Positions 27,397-36,197 of a stretch of 64,000 bases of DNA are shown here, in pieces. This DNA is from Terriglobia bacterium (lineage in GTDB: Bacteria; Acidobacteriota; Terriglobia; Bryobacterales; UBA6623). The notes beneath the pieces are model-generated. The model was given only the letters and a program-made list of their open reading frames with translations. It searched no databases and had not been told where the DNA came from. Positions within the stretch are counted from its first letter, which is position 1. Each line of letters opens with the position of its first letter. Where the stretch lies: NCBI GenBank assembly GCA_009841225.1, contig VXMF01000008.1:143763-207762 (forward strand), read 5' to 3'. The position numbers and the translations under genes were made by a program.

Positions 27397-28344
27397 CTAT
27401 TCTTGTGCGCCGTCGAACGGCTTGCGGAACGTGGTCCCGACGGGCTGGGGGCCGCCCTTGTCGGGCTCGCGCAACCGTCGCAACTTGAGGCGCGCGATCT
27501 TCGCCCAGGGACTGGACGAATCGAACTGGAGGTAGGCGCTCCAGTGCCGTGCCGCCTCGGCCAAGCGCTCGAGGCGCTCTTCGACCAGCGCAAGGTTATA
27601 GTGCGCGTCGGCATAGTCGGGGCAGTAGCGCAGGGCGTCGGAGTAGTGCTGAACGGCTTCTTCCAGCCTGCCCGAGGCATCGCAGATGTTCGCAAGGTTG
27701 TAGTGCGCCAACGCATAGTTCGGGTAAAGCCGCAGCGCGTCGCGGTAGTGTTGTTCGGCTTGGGCGGTCTCGCCCTGCCGGAATTGCAGCGTGCCGAGAT
27801 TCACCAATGCGCCGGCCGCCGCGGGATCGCGTTCGAGCACCTTGCGGTAGAGGCCGACAAGCTCGGGCACGGGCGCGCCGCTGCTCTCCAACTCGAGAGC
27901 GCGCTGGAACAGCGCCTCGCCGTCCAATGCGGGCTCGGCAGACTGCGCCGGGCGGCTCTCAATCTCGACGACGGACGCCTGGCGCAACTGCTCGACATCG
28001 AACTTGAGCAACAACTGGCCGGTCAGCGCCTCGATCTTCTCCCCCGGCAGCTCGAAGGCGATGCGGCGGCCGTCCAAGACGATCTTGAGTTCGCTCAGCG
28101 GCTCTTGGACGGAAGCGAGACGGTGTCGCAAATGCTGGAGCGCCTGCTGGATGCGCTTTGTCGGGATCCGCTCGGCGCGCAGCCCCTGCAGCGTCCTGAG
28201 CGAGATCAGATCGGCGAAACTATAGCTCTCCTTGACCTCGGTCAGCCCGGCGCGCTCCCACGCGCGCAACCGGTTCTCGTTGATCCCTAGGATCCGCCGA
28301 ATGCCAGACCGCGTGTAGCATTCCGAAGCCTTGCCAGACTTCAC
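27397..28344 (-). CDS. MerR-family HTH fused to TPR repeats
   Basis: 315 residues. Residues ~8-75 form a MerR-type winged helix (YTRSGIRRILGINENRLRAW, FADLISLRTLQGL) but the usual effector-binding domain is replaced. Residues ~145-300 contain about four tetratricopeptide repeats (for example YRDALRLYPNYALAHYNLAN and YSDALRYCPDYADAHYNLAL). This architecture recurs in Acidobacteriota. It probably couples DNA binding to a protein-protein interaction instead of a small ligand. It lies between the dehalogenase and a membrane protein with no obvious target. Confidence 0.85.
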   Translation of the reverse strand: MKSGKASECYTRSGIRRILGINENRLRAWERAGLTEVKESYSFADLISLRTLQGLRAERIPTKRIQQALQHLRHRLASVQEPLSELKIVLDGRRIAFELPGEKIEALTGQLLLKFDVEQLRQASVVEIESRPAQSAEPALDGEALFQRALELESSGAPVPELVGLYRKVLERDPAAAGALVNLGTLQFRQGETAQAEQHYRDALRLYPNYALAHYNLANICDASGRLEEAVQHYSDALRYCPDYADAHYNLALVEERLERLAEAARHWSAYLQFDSSSPWAKIARLKLRRLREPDKGGPQPVGTTFRKPFDGAQE

Positions 28345-28405
28345 GCTGCGAGTATAACGCAGGGCGCTCCTGCTCCCGATTTCCCGGGAGGCGCGGCCGA
28401 GTCCG

Positions 28406-29035
28406 CTAGCGCTCGTTGATCACGGTCTTTGCGGCCAGCGCTCCGAACCCGCCTGCCCCGGCCACGAGCACCGTGGCCTCGACGAGGATGGTCAAGACCA
28501 TCGCGCCCCAGAACACGGTCGGATCCTCGAGTGCGGTAGCCGCTCCGGCGATGATGGGCGAATCCTGTGCCTGCTCGCGCATTGCCTCCAGAAACGCCTC
28601 TTGACCCGGCCCCCCTAAGACCGCCAGTTGCGTGACGAGCGTCGGAAGGTAGCACAGCAGGCCCGTGAGCGTTCCCAGCCCGAATCCGTGCCACCAGCCC
28701 GAGACCGGCGCGACTCTCTGCTCAAAGCGCCTGACCGCGTAGTACGCCACCAGCCAGACGACCCCGATGCCCAGCATCGCCGCGACCAAGCCCAGGCCAA
28801 ACAGCGAGACCAGCGCGCTGAGAAGAAAGCGCAGGGACATGCCCACAATGGCCGGCGGGCCGATGGCTCTGAGGTAGTCCTTTGCGGTCAGCTTTGGCGG
28901 CAGCGACTCAGGTTGCGCGGGCAGTTCGAATGGAACTTCGGGCTCACCGATGCCGGGCGCCAGCGGCCGCCCGCAGCGTGGGCAGAACGAAGCGTCGCGA
29001 GGCAGCGGGCTGCCACAGGTGCAATGGGTGGCCAT
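28406..29035 (-). CDS. Zinc-ribbon membrane protein
   Basis: 209 residues from the ATG at 29035. An N-terminal double CxxC zinc ribbon (CTCGSPLPRDASFCPRCG) is followed by a linker and about four membrane segments (residues ~60-110, 130-150 and 180-205). No enzymatic motif. Zinc-ribbon-plus-helices proteins are common and uncharacterised. Confidence 0.75.
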   Translation of the reverse strand: MATHCTCGSPLPRDASFCPRCGRPLAPGIGEPEVPFELPAQPESLPPKLTAKDYLRAIGPPAIVGMSLRFLLSALVSLFGLGLVAAMLGIGVVWLVAYYAVRRFEQRVAPVSGWWHGFGLGTLTGLLCYLPTLVTQLAVLGGPGQEAFLEAMREQAQDSPIIAGAATALEDPTVFWGAMVLTILVEATVLVAGAGGFGALAAKTVINER

Positions 29036-29165
29036 CTTGCCGCTAGCGCCTTCGGCCGCAGGGCTCCGCGCACGGCACCGTGCCGGACCTGCCGCCCGTG
29101 ATCTCAATTGTAGGCCCGGCCGCGACTAGGCAGAATGGTCGGCGGTCTCCGCCGCACACCGTCCC

Positions 29166-32100
29166 TCAGGCGCCGGAACTGCGGATGACCCGGAGCAACT
29201 GCTCCCCGTACTTTTTCGCGAGCGTAGGCCCGACGCCGCGCACGTCCAGCAGCTCGGCTTCGTTCGAAGGCTTGTGATCGACCAAGGCGTTCAAGGTGCG
29301 ATCGGGAAACACGCGAAACGGGGGCATCCGGCGTCTTCCCGCCTCGGACTTTCGCCACGCCCGCAGCGCGGAGGAGATCAGCTCGTCAGCGTCGTCGCGA
29401 GACGGGGCCTCTCCCAAGCCAAACTGCTTCGTGGAGGGCCTACCGTTGCGCTTTCCGCCGGGGCCCGCCTTAGCGCCCTTTCTTGACCGCGATGCCCGCT
29501 TTGCGGGCTTCAAGCCAGCGCCTTCCTCGGGTAGCCTGATGCGGCTGCCGAGGCTGACCGCACTGCGCCCTTCCGGCGTAAGCCAAATACGGCGGAACTC
29601 GATCGACTCACCCTTTGCGTTGACAAAGGAATCGTGGTCGACGCGTGCCAGATCCGCCCGCGCCAGACCGTCCACCAGCCGCTCGAATGTCTTTCGATCC
29701 ACTTTGCTCGGCTCCACGCTATCGCGAAATACCTTGCCGACCGACTGCCCGTCGCGCTCGCGCAGGGTTTGTCGGATCGTGTCCAACACCGCCGATTCCT
29801 GCGGCGTGGGCGGCCGGAAGGTCTTGACCGTGCAGGTCTCGGCGTCGCAGTTGTCGCAATGCTGGCAGGGCTTGAGCGAGTCCTCCAAGTCGTCGAAGTG
29901 CCGCACCAGGTCGAGCATGCGGCACTGGTTGGACCGGGTGAGTTCGATCACCTGATCCAGCTGCCGGATCTTGTAGGCGCGCTGCTGGTCATAGCTCGCC
30001 CGCCACCTGCCGTCGCCCTTGGTGGCCTGATCGTCCGCGTCGATTCTCACGCCACCGTGCATCCACAGCTTTTCGAGCGCCTTCTCGAACTGCTCGGAGT
30101 CGCCGGGAAAGTCCGCGGCCAAGTCGCCGATCGGCAGCTTGGCCGAACTGAGGCGGTTGAACATGGCTTCGAGCTTCGGCGGCTCGGGATAATCCCGGTC
30201 CAAGAAGAACTCGTGCGTCTTGCGGTCCGCCCACGAGTGCAACAGGACTGCCTTCGAGGGCAGACCGTCGCGGCCCGCTCGGCCGATCTCTTGGTAGTAG
30301 CTCTCGATCGAACCGGGCAGCCCGGTGTGGACAACCGTGCGCACGTCCGGCTTGTCGATGCCCATGCCGAACGCGATCGTGGCGACGATGACTTCAAGGT
30401 CGCCCCGCAGGAACGCGGCCTGCACGCGGTCGCGGTCCTCTGTAGGCATGCCGGCGTGATAGGCAGCTGCGGGCATGCTCGACTGCAACAGCTCGGCCTG
30501 CGCCTCGGCGGCCTTGCGGGTCGGGGCGTAGACAATCGCCGGCCGCCGCGAGTCGTCAAGCATCAGCCTTGCCAAGGCGCCGGGCCGGAGCGACGGCACG
30601 AGCTCCACGAGCTCGATCTGCAGGTTCTCGCGCCGAAACCCATGAATCGAGCGCTTGCAATCCCCCAGGCCCAATTGGTCGATCACGTCGCGCTGGACGA
30701 TGGGGGTGGCGGTCGCCGTCAGCGCGATCACCGGGGCCGGGCGCAGGGACGGCAAGCGCTCGCGCAAGCGCCTGTATTCCGGGCGGAAGTCATGGCCCCA
30801 CATAGAGATGCAGTGCGCCTCGTCAATGGCGACCAAACCCGGCGTGCGCCTGGCCAAGAATTCGGGAAAGCCTGGCACGGCCAGGCGCTCGGGAGCGATG
30901 TAGAGAAAATCCAACTCGCCTGCGACATACTCCTTGCACACGCGCCGAGATTCGAGCCGGTCGCGTCCCGAATGGATCCGCTCGGCCTTGAACCCCTGCT
31001 GGCGCAGCTTGTCCGTCTGGTCCTCCATCAGCGCGATTAGCGGGCTGATCACGATGGTCGTGTCGCCGCGGGCGATTCCGGGCAGCTGGTAGCAGAGCGA
31101 CTTGCCCGCTCCAGTCGGCATGACGAGCAGCACGTCCCGGCCGGCTACGACATCCCGACAGACCGCCTCCTGATTGGGGCGGAAGGAGGCGTGCCCGAAG
31201 CGCGACCGCAGCAGTTCGTTCAGCCGCTCGGGGGAGACGGAAACCGGCTGTGGCCCGGCTTGCGAAGGGGTCGGCCGATCGGGCGGCGGCGAGCCGAAAC
31301 CCCGCCGCTGGAGTATCGGCGTCCCAGCGGCGGGCGCTCTTTCCTCGGAGCGTCCGCTGGGCGCGCTCACCTCCGGATCGGGCGCGCCCGCGGGCCTTTT
31401 AGATTGGTGGGCTGCGAACTCTTCCCGCTGCTTCGGCTGCGAGCGCTGCTGGGTGCCGGCTGCGGGTTGCTGCGGGCTCGGCGGCTGAGGGCGGGACGCG
31501 TCGCGGTCGCTTGCGGTGGCGGAACCGTTGGGGGAGTTGCCGACAACATCGCGCACGAACTCCTCGATGCCCCGCATGAACTTGGCGTAGCCGCCATCGC
31601 CCCGCTCGATGCTGCGCAGCTTGGCCTCCCACTCTCCGGTCATTTCGGGGCTGCGGACCTTGGGATGAACGAGGTCGAGCAGGCGGATCCCCTTTTCGGT
31701 GGCCCGCAGGGTCTTTTTCTCGCGCTCGATGTAGGCACGCTTCAGGAGCGTCTCGATGATCGAGGCTCGCGTTGCTGGCGTGCCGATACCGCGCTCCTTC
31801 ATGGCGTCCGAGAGCGCTTGGCTGTCGAGTGTCTTGCCCGCCGACTCCATGGCCGTCAGCAAGGTTGCATCCGTGAAGCGCGGCGGCGGCTTGGTCCTCT
31901 TCTTGACTGCCTCGGCCGTTTGCACATCCACCCTCTGGCCCTGACGCAAGCCGCTCGGCAGGTCCGGCTCGGACTTGGGTTCGCGCTTGCTCGCCGGCGC
32001 GACGTCGAGCAGCTTCCAGCCGGGGTCGTCAATGGCCTTGCCGCTCGACAGGTACTGATCCTCATCGGCCTTGTGCACGACACGGGTGATCAAGGTCGTG

Positions 32101-33359
32101 GACGAATAGCGGTGCTCCGAGTGCCACGCCTGCAGGAAGCGGCGATTGATCAGGTCAAGCACCTTGGCTTCGGCCGACCCGTCGCGCACGCCGCTGGCCG
32201 AACCGGTCGGGATGATGGCGTGGTGATCGGTGACCTTGGCATCGTTCACGAACCGCCCGGGCAGCGGTTCGGTGCCGGTGCCGGACGCAAGCAAGGATTC
32301 GTCATAGCCGCGCGCCACGCGCGATGCGACCTGCGGCGCTTGGCTGGCAACATCGTTGGATAAGAAGCGGCTATCGGTGCGGGGATATGTGATCGCCTTG
32401 TGCTTCTCGTACAGCGCCTGCGCTATGCCGAGAGTGCGCTCGGCGCTGAAGCCGTACAAGCGGTTGGCGTGCCGCTGGAGCTCTGTGAGGTCATACAGGT
32501 GTGGAGGAGGCTGGCGATGCCGGGTCCGCTTGACCGAGACGATGTCGGCACGTCCGGCCCGGGCCCGCGCAACGATCTCCGCCGCTTCCTTGCCGTCGGC
32601 CGGTAGCCTCTGCTGCCGCTTGCCCTTCTCGAGCCGGAAGAAAACGCCGCGGTAGCGCCTTCCCTCGCCCGCATCGAATTGGGCGTGGACCTCCAAGTAG
32701 TCCTCGGGCACGAAGTCCCGAATGGCGATCTCTCGCTCCACCAGCATGGCCAGTGTCGGCGTCTGCACCCGCCCGACCGAGAGCACCTCGCGCTCGGCGT
32801 GGTCCAGCGTGTAGGCCCGCGTGAGATTCATGCCGACGAGCCAGTCGGCGCGGCTTCGCGCACGCGCCGCCGCCGCCAAATCGTCGAAGCCGCTGGCCGG
32901 TTGCAAGTTCTGGAAGCCGCGCCGGATCGCATCTTGCGTCAGCGACGAAATCCAGAGCCGGTCCACGGGCTTGGACGAGCCCGCCGCCGCGTATATCTGG
33001 CGGAAGATCAGCTCGCCCTCGCGACCGGCGTCGGTGGCGCAGACCACCCGATCGATCTTCGAGCTGTTGAGGATCTTCTTGACGACGCCGAACTGGTCTG
33101 CCCGCTCCTCGTCGACGATCAGCGGCCATTCGTCCGGGAGCATGGGCAGCAGCCCGCGCCGCCACTCCTTCCATGCCGGATCGATCTGGTGCGGCTCGGC
33201 CAGATGGACCAAGTGGCCGATTGCCCACGTCACCACCACGCCGTTGCCGTGGAAGAATCCGCTGCCCCTCCCGGTCGCTCCCAGCACCCTTGAAATGTCG
33301 CGCGCGACCGAGGGCTTTTCGGCAAGCACAGCGCATTTCTGAGGCACCCATTCTGGCAC
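29166..33359 (-). CDS. Topoisomerase III-RecQ helicase fusion
   Basis: 1397 residues. The N-terminal ~610 residues are a type IA topoisomerase of the TopB class: Toprim (AVLAEKPSVARDI; ATDAGREGELIF) and the catalytic tyrosine in AITYPRTDS (Tyr325). A Pro/Gln/Ser-rich linker of about 95 residues leads to a full RecQ: Walker A MPTGAGKS (Lys753), DEAH in AIDEAHCISMWGHD, motif VI QEIGRAGRDG, the RecQ zinc site (CRMLDL...CQHCDNC) and a C-terminal HRDC (last ~75 residues, PPFRVFPDRTL, VRGVGPTLAKKYG). The GTG at 33359 is preceded by GAGG at 9 bases; the frame is open 40 codons further. It covalently unites the two enzymes that act as the RecQ-Top3 dissolution pair. I see no zinc fingers behind the topoisomerase part. 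Confidence 0.93.
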   Translation of the reverse strand: MPEWVPQKCAVLAEKPSVARDISRVLGATGRGSGFFHGNGVVVTWAIGHLVHLAEPHQIDPAWKEWRRGLLPMLPDEWPLIVDEERADQFGVVKKILNSSKIDRVVCATDAGREGELIFRQIYAAAGSSKPVDRLWISSLTQDAIRRGFQNLQPASGFDDLAAAARARSRADWLVGMNLTRAYTLDHAEREVLSVGRVQTPTLAMLVEREIAIRDFVPEDYLEVHAQFDAGEGRRYRGVFFRLEKGKRQQRLPADGKEAAEIVARARAGRADIVSVKRTRHRQPPPHLYDLTELQRHANRLYGFSAERTLGIAQALYEKHKAITYPRTDSRFLSNDVASQAPQVASRVARGYDESLLASGTGTEPLPGRFVNDAKVTDHHAIIPTGSASGVRDGSAEAKVLDLINRRFLQAWHSEHRYSSTTLITRVVHKADEDQYLSSGKAIDDPGWKLLDVAPASKREPKSEPDLPSGLRQGQRVDVQTAEAVKKRTKPPPRFTDATLLTAMESAGKTLDSQALSDAMKERGIGTPATRASIIETLLKRAYIEREKKTLRATEKGIRLLDLVHPKVRSPEMTGEWEAKLRSIERGDGGYAKFMRGIEEFVRDVVGNSPNGSATASDRDASRPQPPSPQQPAAGTQQRSQPKQREEFAAHQSKRPAGAPDPEVSAPSGRSEERAPAAGTPILQRRGFGSPPPDRPTPSQAGPQPVSVSPERLNELLRSRFGHASFRPNQEAVCRDVVAGRDVLLVMPTGAGKSLCYQLPGIARGDTTIVISPLIALMEDQTDKLRQQGFKAERIHSGRDRLESRRVCKEYVAGELDFLYIAPERLAVPGFPEFLARRTPGLVAIDEAHCISMWGHDFRPEYRRLRERLPSLRPAPVIALTATATPIVQRDVIDQLGLGDCKRSIHGFRRENLQIELVELVPSLRPGALARLMLDDSRRPAIVYAPTRKAAEAQAELLQSSMPAAAYHAGMPTEDRDRVQAAFLRGDLEVIVATIAFGMGIDKPDVRTVVHTGLPGSIESYYQEIGRAGRDGLPSKAVLLHSWADRKTHEFFLDRDYPEPPKLEAMFNRLSSAKLPIGDLAADFPGDSEQFEKALEKLWMHGGVRIDADDQATKGDGRWRASYDQQRAYKIRQLDQVIELTRSNQCRMLDLVRHFDDLEDSLKPCQHCDNCDAETCTVKTFRPPTPQESAVLDTIRQTLRERDGQSVGKVFRDSVEPSKVDRKTFERLVDGLARADLARVDHDSFVNAKGESIEFRRIWLTPEGRSAVSLGSRIRLPEEGAGLKPAKRASRSRKGAKAGPGGKRNGRPSTKQFGLGEAPSRDDADELISSALRAWRKSEAGRRRMPPFRVFPDRTLNALVDHKPSNEAELLDVRGVGPTLAKKYGEQLLRVIRSSGA

Positions 33360-33530
33360 TGGAACTAACCTCAGTGTAGCGCCCCGCCAGGGGGCGAGAA
33401 CCTGTCCAGAGCGATCCTCTGCGCGGGGGCGGCACCGGGGTCGATGCGTCTCCCGGATACAATCGGATTCGGCCCGCATGATGGGGCAAGTCTGTACACA
33501 GGAGCGGTCGCCGGCAGGGGGCGGACTGCA

Positions 33531-34457
33531 GTGAAACTACTGGCCGATCGCATCCGGCGAGGCGACCCGCGCGCACTGGCTCGCGCGCTCAGCGCGGTCG
33601 AAAACCGCTCCGCCGGCACCGATGAACTGCTGGCCGATCTGCACGATCCCAAGACCGCGGCCCAGCGCTTCGGGATCACCGGCCCGCCCGGTGCCGGCAA
33701 GAGCACTCTGGTCGATTGCATCGCGCGCCACCTGCGCAGCGAAGGCGTGTCAGTCGGGATTCTAGCGGTCGATCCGAGCAGCCCCTTCAGTGGCGGCGCA
33801 ATTCTCGGCGATCGAGTCCGCATGCAGCGCCATCACGGCGATTCCGGCGTCTTTATCCGCTCAATGGCGGCCCGGGGGGAGCTGGGGGGACTGGCACCAG
33901 CGGTCGGAGATGCGCTGGCCCTGCTGGAAGCAGCGGGTCGCGATGCGGTCTTGATCGAAACGGCGGGCGTCGGCCAGAGCGAGGTCGATGTGGTGCACCT
34001 CGCAGCTACGGTGGCAGTGGTGCTGACCCCCGCTTCTGGCGACGATATCCAAGCAGCCAAGGCCGGGATCATGGAGATCGCTGACGTCTTTGTCATTAAC
34101 AAGGCCGACCAGCCGGGCGCGGACGAGCTAGAGCGCCAGATCCTTGCCATGACCTCGTTGATCCCCCCTGGAAAGCCCAAGCCGCCCGTCTTGCGCACGT
34201 CGGCCAGCCGCTGCGACGGTATCGAAGAATTGGTCAAGGCTTTGCGACAGACCGCCCGCGCTCCGTCCGATCCGGCCTATTGGAAGCGGCAGCTGCTCAA
34301 GCGCCTCGGCGGCGATCTGCAAGCGATGCTGCTGGACAGCGCGGGCCTCGAGCCGGATCTGGACAAGGCCGCCGAAGCCATCGCGGCGGGCAAGCTTAAC
34401 CCATACGCGTACGCTCAAGCGGTCGTGGGCCGCTTCAAGCAACAATGGAAGCGATGA
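33531..34457 (+). CDS. meaB: Methylmalonyl-CoA mutase-associated GTPase MeaB
   Basis: 308 residues of the MeaB/ArgK G3E GTPase family. P-loop GPPGAGKSTLVD, switch region with VDPSSPFSGGAILGDRVRM, ETAGVGQSEVDV and the guanine-specificity NKAD are present, with a C-terminal dimerisation arm. It protects and reloads the adenosylcobalamin of methylmalonyl-CoA mutase. GTG at 33531 has CAGGGGG upstream; the frame is open 29 codons earlier without homology. Its TGA overlaps the epimerase ATG. The mutase genes themselves are not in the window. Confidence 0.93.
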   Translation: MKLLADRIRRGDPRALARALSAVENRSAGTDELLADLHDPKTAAQRFGITGPPGAGKSTLVDCIARHLRSEGVSVGILAVDPSSPFSGGAILGDRVRMQRHHGDSGVFIRSMAARGELGGLAPAVGDALALLEAAGRDAVLIETAGVGQSEVDVVHLAATVAVVLTPASGDDIQAAKAGIMEIADVFVINKADQPGADELERQILAMTSLIPPGKPKPPVLRTSASRCDGIEELVKALRQTARAPSDPAYWKRQLLKRLGGDLQAMLLDSAGLEPDLDKAAEAIAAGKLNPYAYAQAVVGRFKQQWKR

Positions 34458-34849
34458 CTGTCGACCACATCGGCATCGCGGTGCGCTCGATCGATCGGGC
34501 GCTGGAGTTTTACCGCGACGCCTTGGGCGTCGAACCCACGCACCGCAGCGTGGTCGCCCACGAAAAGGTGGAAGCAGCGCTGCTGCCGACCGGCGAGAGC
34601 CGGATCGAGCTGCTACAGCCCACCGCCGAAGACTCGGTCATCGCCCGCTTTCTCGAGCGCCGCGGCGAGGGCCTGCATCACCTCGCGCTGCAGGTCGCCG
34701 ACATCGAAGCCGCGGCGGAAGCGATCCGCCAGTCGGGGCACCGCTTGGTGACGGACCGCGTCCAGATCGGCGCCGAAGGCTACAGGTACGTGTTCGTGCA
34801 CCCGAGCGAGACTGGCGGCGTGCTGCTGGAACTCGTGGAGCGCAGTTGA
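34454..34849 (+). CDS. mce: Methylmalonyl-CoA epimerase
   Basis: 131 residues of the vicinal-oxygen-chelate fold. Metal ligands are consistent with MCE: VDHIGIAV, RIELLQP (Glu), GLHHLALQV and LLELVE. It interconverts (2R)- and (2S)-methylmalonyl-CoA in propionyl-CoA/succinyl-CoA conversion. The ATG at 34454 overlaps the meaB stop (ATGA); another ATG three codons upstream is possible. Together with meaB it indicates a B12-dependent propionate route. Confidence 0.92.
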   Translation: MTVDHIGIAVRSIDRALEFYRDALGVEPTHRSVVAHEKVEAALLPTGESRIELLQPTAEDSVIARFLERRGEGLHHLALQVADIEAAAEAIRQSGHRLVTDRVQIGAEGYRYVFVHPSETGGVLLELVERS

Positions 34850-34898
34850 AATCCGCTAGGATCAAGCCGCTGTTGCAGCGCTAGCCACCGGCCCAGCC

Positions 34899-36197
34899 AT
34901 GGACCCAGCCAGACGCATCTCACGCCTCGAGGACGAAAACCGCCGCCTGCGGGCGGCGGTGGAGGAACTCTCGATCCTCAACGAGGTCTCTACTGCCGTG
35001 TCGTCGACCTCCTCGCTCGATGCCACCGTGGACTTGATCGTGCAGAAGTGCGTCAAGCATCTGCGGGTCGAGCAGGGCGCCGTCCTGCTGTTCGACAGCC
35101 GCGAGCAGGGCGTGAGCCTCAAGACGATGGTCCGCAAGATTGATCAGGACGACTCCCAGATCATCCCCATGCGCCTGGGCGATCAGATCACGGGCTGGAT
35201 GCTGAAGAACCGCAAGCCGCTGGTAATTAACGATTTCGAGTCGGAGACGCGCTTTCGCGGCGCTGCGGACGGCAACAACATTCAATCGCTGCTGTGCGTG
35301 CCGATGATGCTCAAGGGCCGCCTGATCGGAGTCGTGAACGTATTCAACAAGCAAGGCTCGAGCGACTTCAGCGAGGGTGACCAGCGGCTGCTGAGCATCA
35401 TCGCTACGCAGTCGGCCCAAGTGGTCGAGAACGCCCGGCTGGCCGAAGAAGAGAAGGCTCTGGTCGTGCTCCAGGAGGAGCTCCGGCTGGCCCGAGAAAT
35501 CCAGAAGAACCTGCTGCCGCAAGAGCCGCCGCAAGTGCCGGGCTACGTCATCGCCGGAATCTCGGAGCCCGCCAAGCGGGTCGGCGGGGACTATTTCGAC
35601 TTCTTGGAACTGGGCGAAGACCGTCTCGGCCTGTGCCTGGCGGACGTTTCGGGCAAGGGCATCACAGCCGCGATGCTGATGTCCAACGTGCAGGCGACCA
35701 TCCGCAGCCAGGGTCGCTCCTCGCCCGATGTCGCCAGCTGCGTGTCGCGCTCCAACGACATGCTGCACGCCAGCACTGACTCCGACAAGTTCGTCACGAT
35801 GTTCTACGGCGTGCTCGACACGGGCACGCATCGGCTCGAGTACTGCAACGCGGGCCACAATCCGCCGCTCGTGCTGCCCGGAGGGGGTCGCCCCGAACAG
35901 CTTCGGACGGGCGGGCCCGTCCTCGGCGTGCTACCGGGTTTCCCCTACGAGCGCGGTGAGGCGGAACTGAGGCCGGGCGAGACTCTGCTGGTCTACAGCG
36001 ACGGGTTCAGCGAGGCCATGAACGACCGTTTCCAGGAGTTCGGCGACGACCGCCTGCGCACCTCGGCTCGAGCGCACGCCGCGCTGCAGCCTGAGCAGCT
36101 CTTGGAGACCCTGCTGCAAGAGGTCAATGATTTCTGCGGGGAAGCGCCGCAGGCAGATGACATGACCATCATGGCGGTCCAGCGGCTGGGGCCGTGA
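34899..36197 (+). CDS. GAF-domain SpoIIE/RsbU-type serine phosphatase
   Basis: 432 residues. A short N-terminal coiled coil (RISRLEDENRRLRAAVEEL) leads to a GAF domain (~35-185), a signalling helix and a PP2C-type SpoIIE domain (~205-430) with the metal-site aspartates in VGGDYFDF, LADVSGKG, YSDGFSEA and DDMTIMAV. It probably dephosphorylates an anti-sigma-factor antagonist in a partner-switching pathway, gated by a small ligand or redox state at GAF. No cognate kinase or STAS protein is adjacent. The 3' end overlaps the convergent hemG by 29 bases. Confidence 0.9.
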   Translation: MDPARRISRLEDENRRLRAAVEELSILNEVSTAVSSTSSLDATVDLIVQKCVKHLRVEQGAVLLFDSREQGVSLKTMVRKIDQDDSQIIPMRLGDQITGWMLKNRKPLVINDFESETRFRGAADGNNIQSLLCVPMMLKGRLIGVVNVFNKQGSSDFSEGDQRLLSIIATQSAQVVENARLAEEEKALVVLQEELRLAREIQKNLLPQEPPQVPGYVIAGISEPAKRVGGDYFDFLELGEDRLGLCLADVSGKGITAAMLMSNVQATIRSQGRSSPDVASCVSRSNDMLHASTDSDKFVTMFYGVLDTGTHRLEYCNAGHNPPLVLPGGGRPEQLRTGGPVLGVLPGFPYERGEAELRPGETLLVYSDGFSEAMNDRFQEFGDDRLRTSARAHAALQPEQLLETLLQEVNDFCGEAPQADDMTIMAVQRLGP

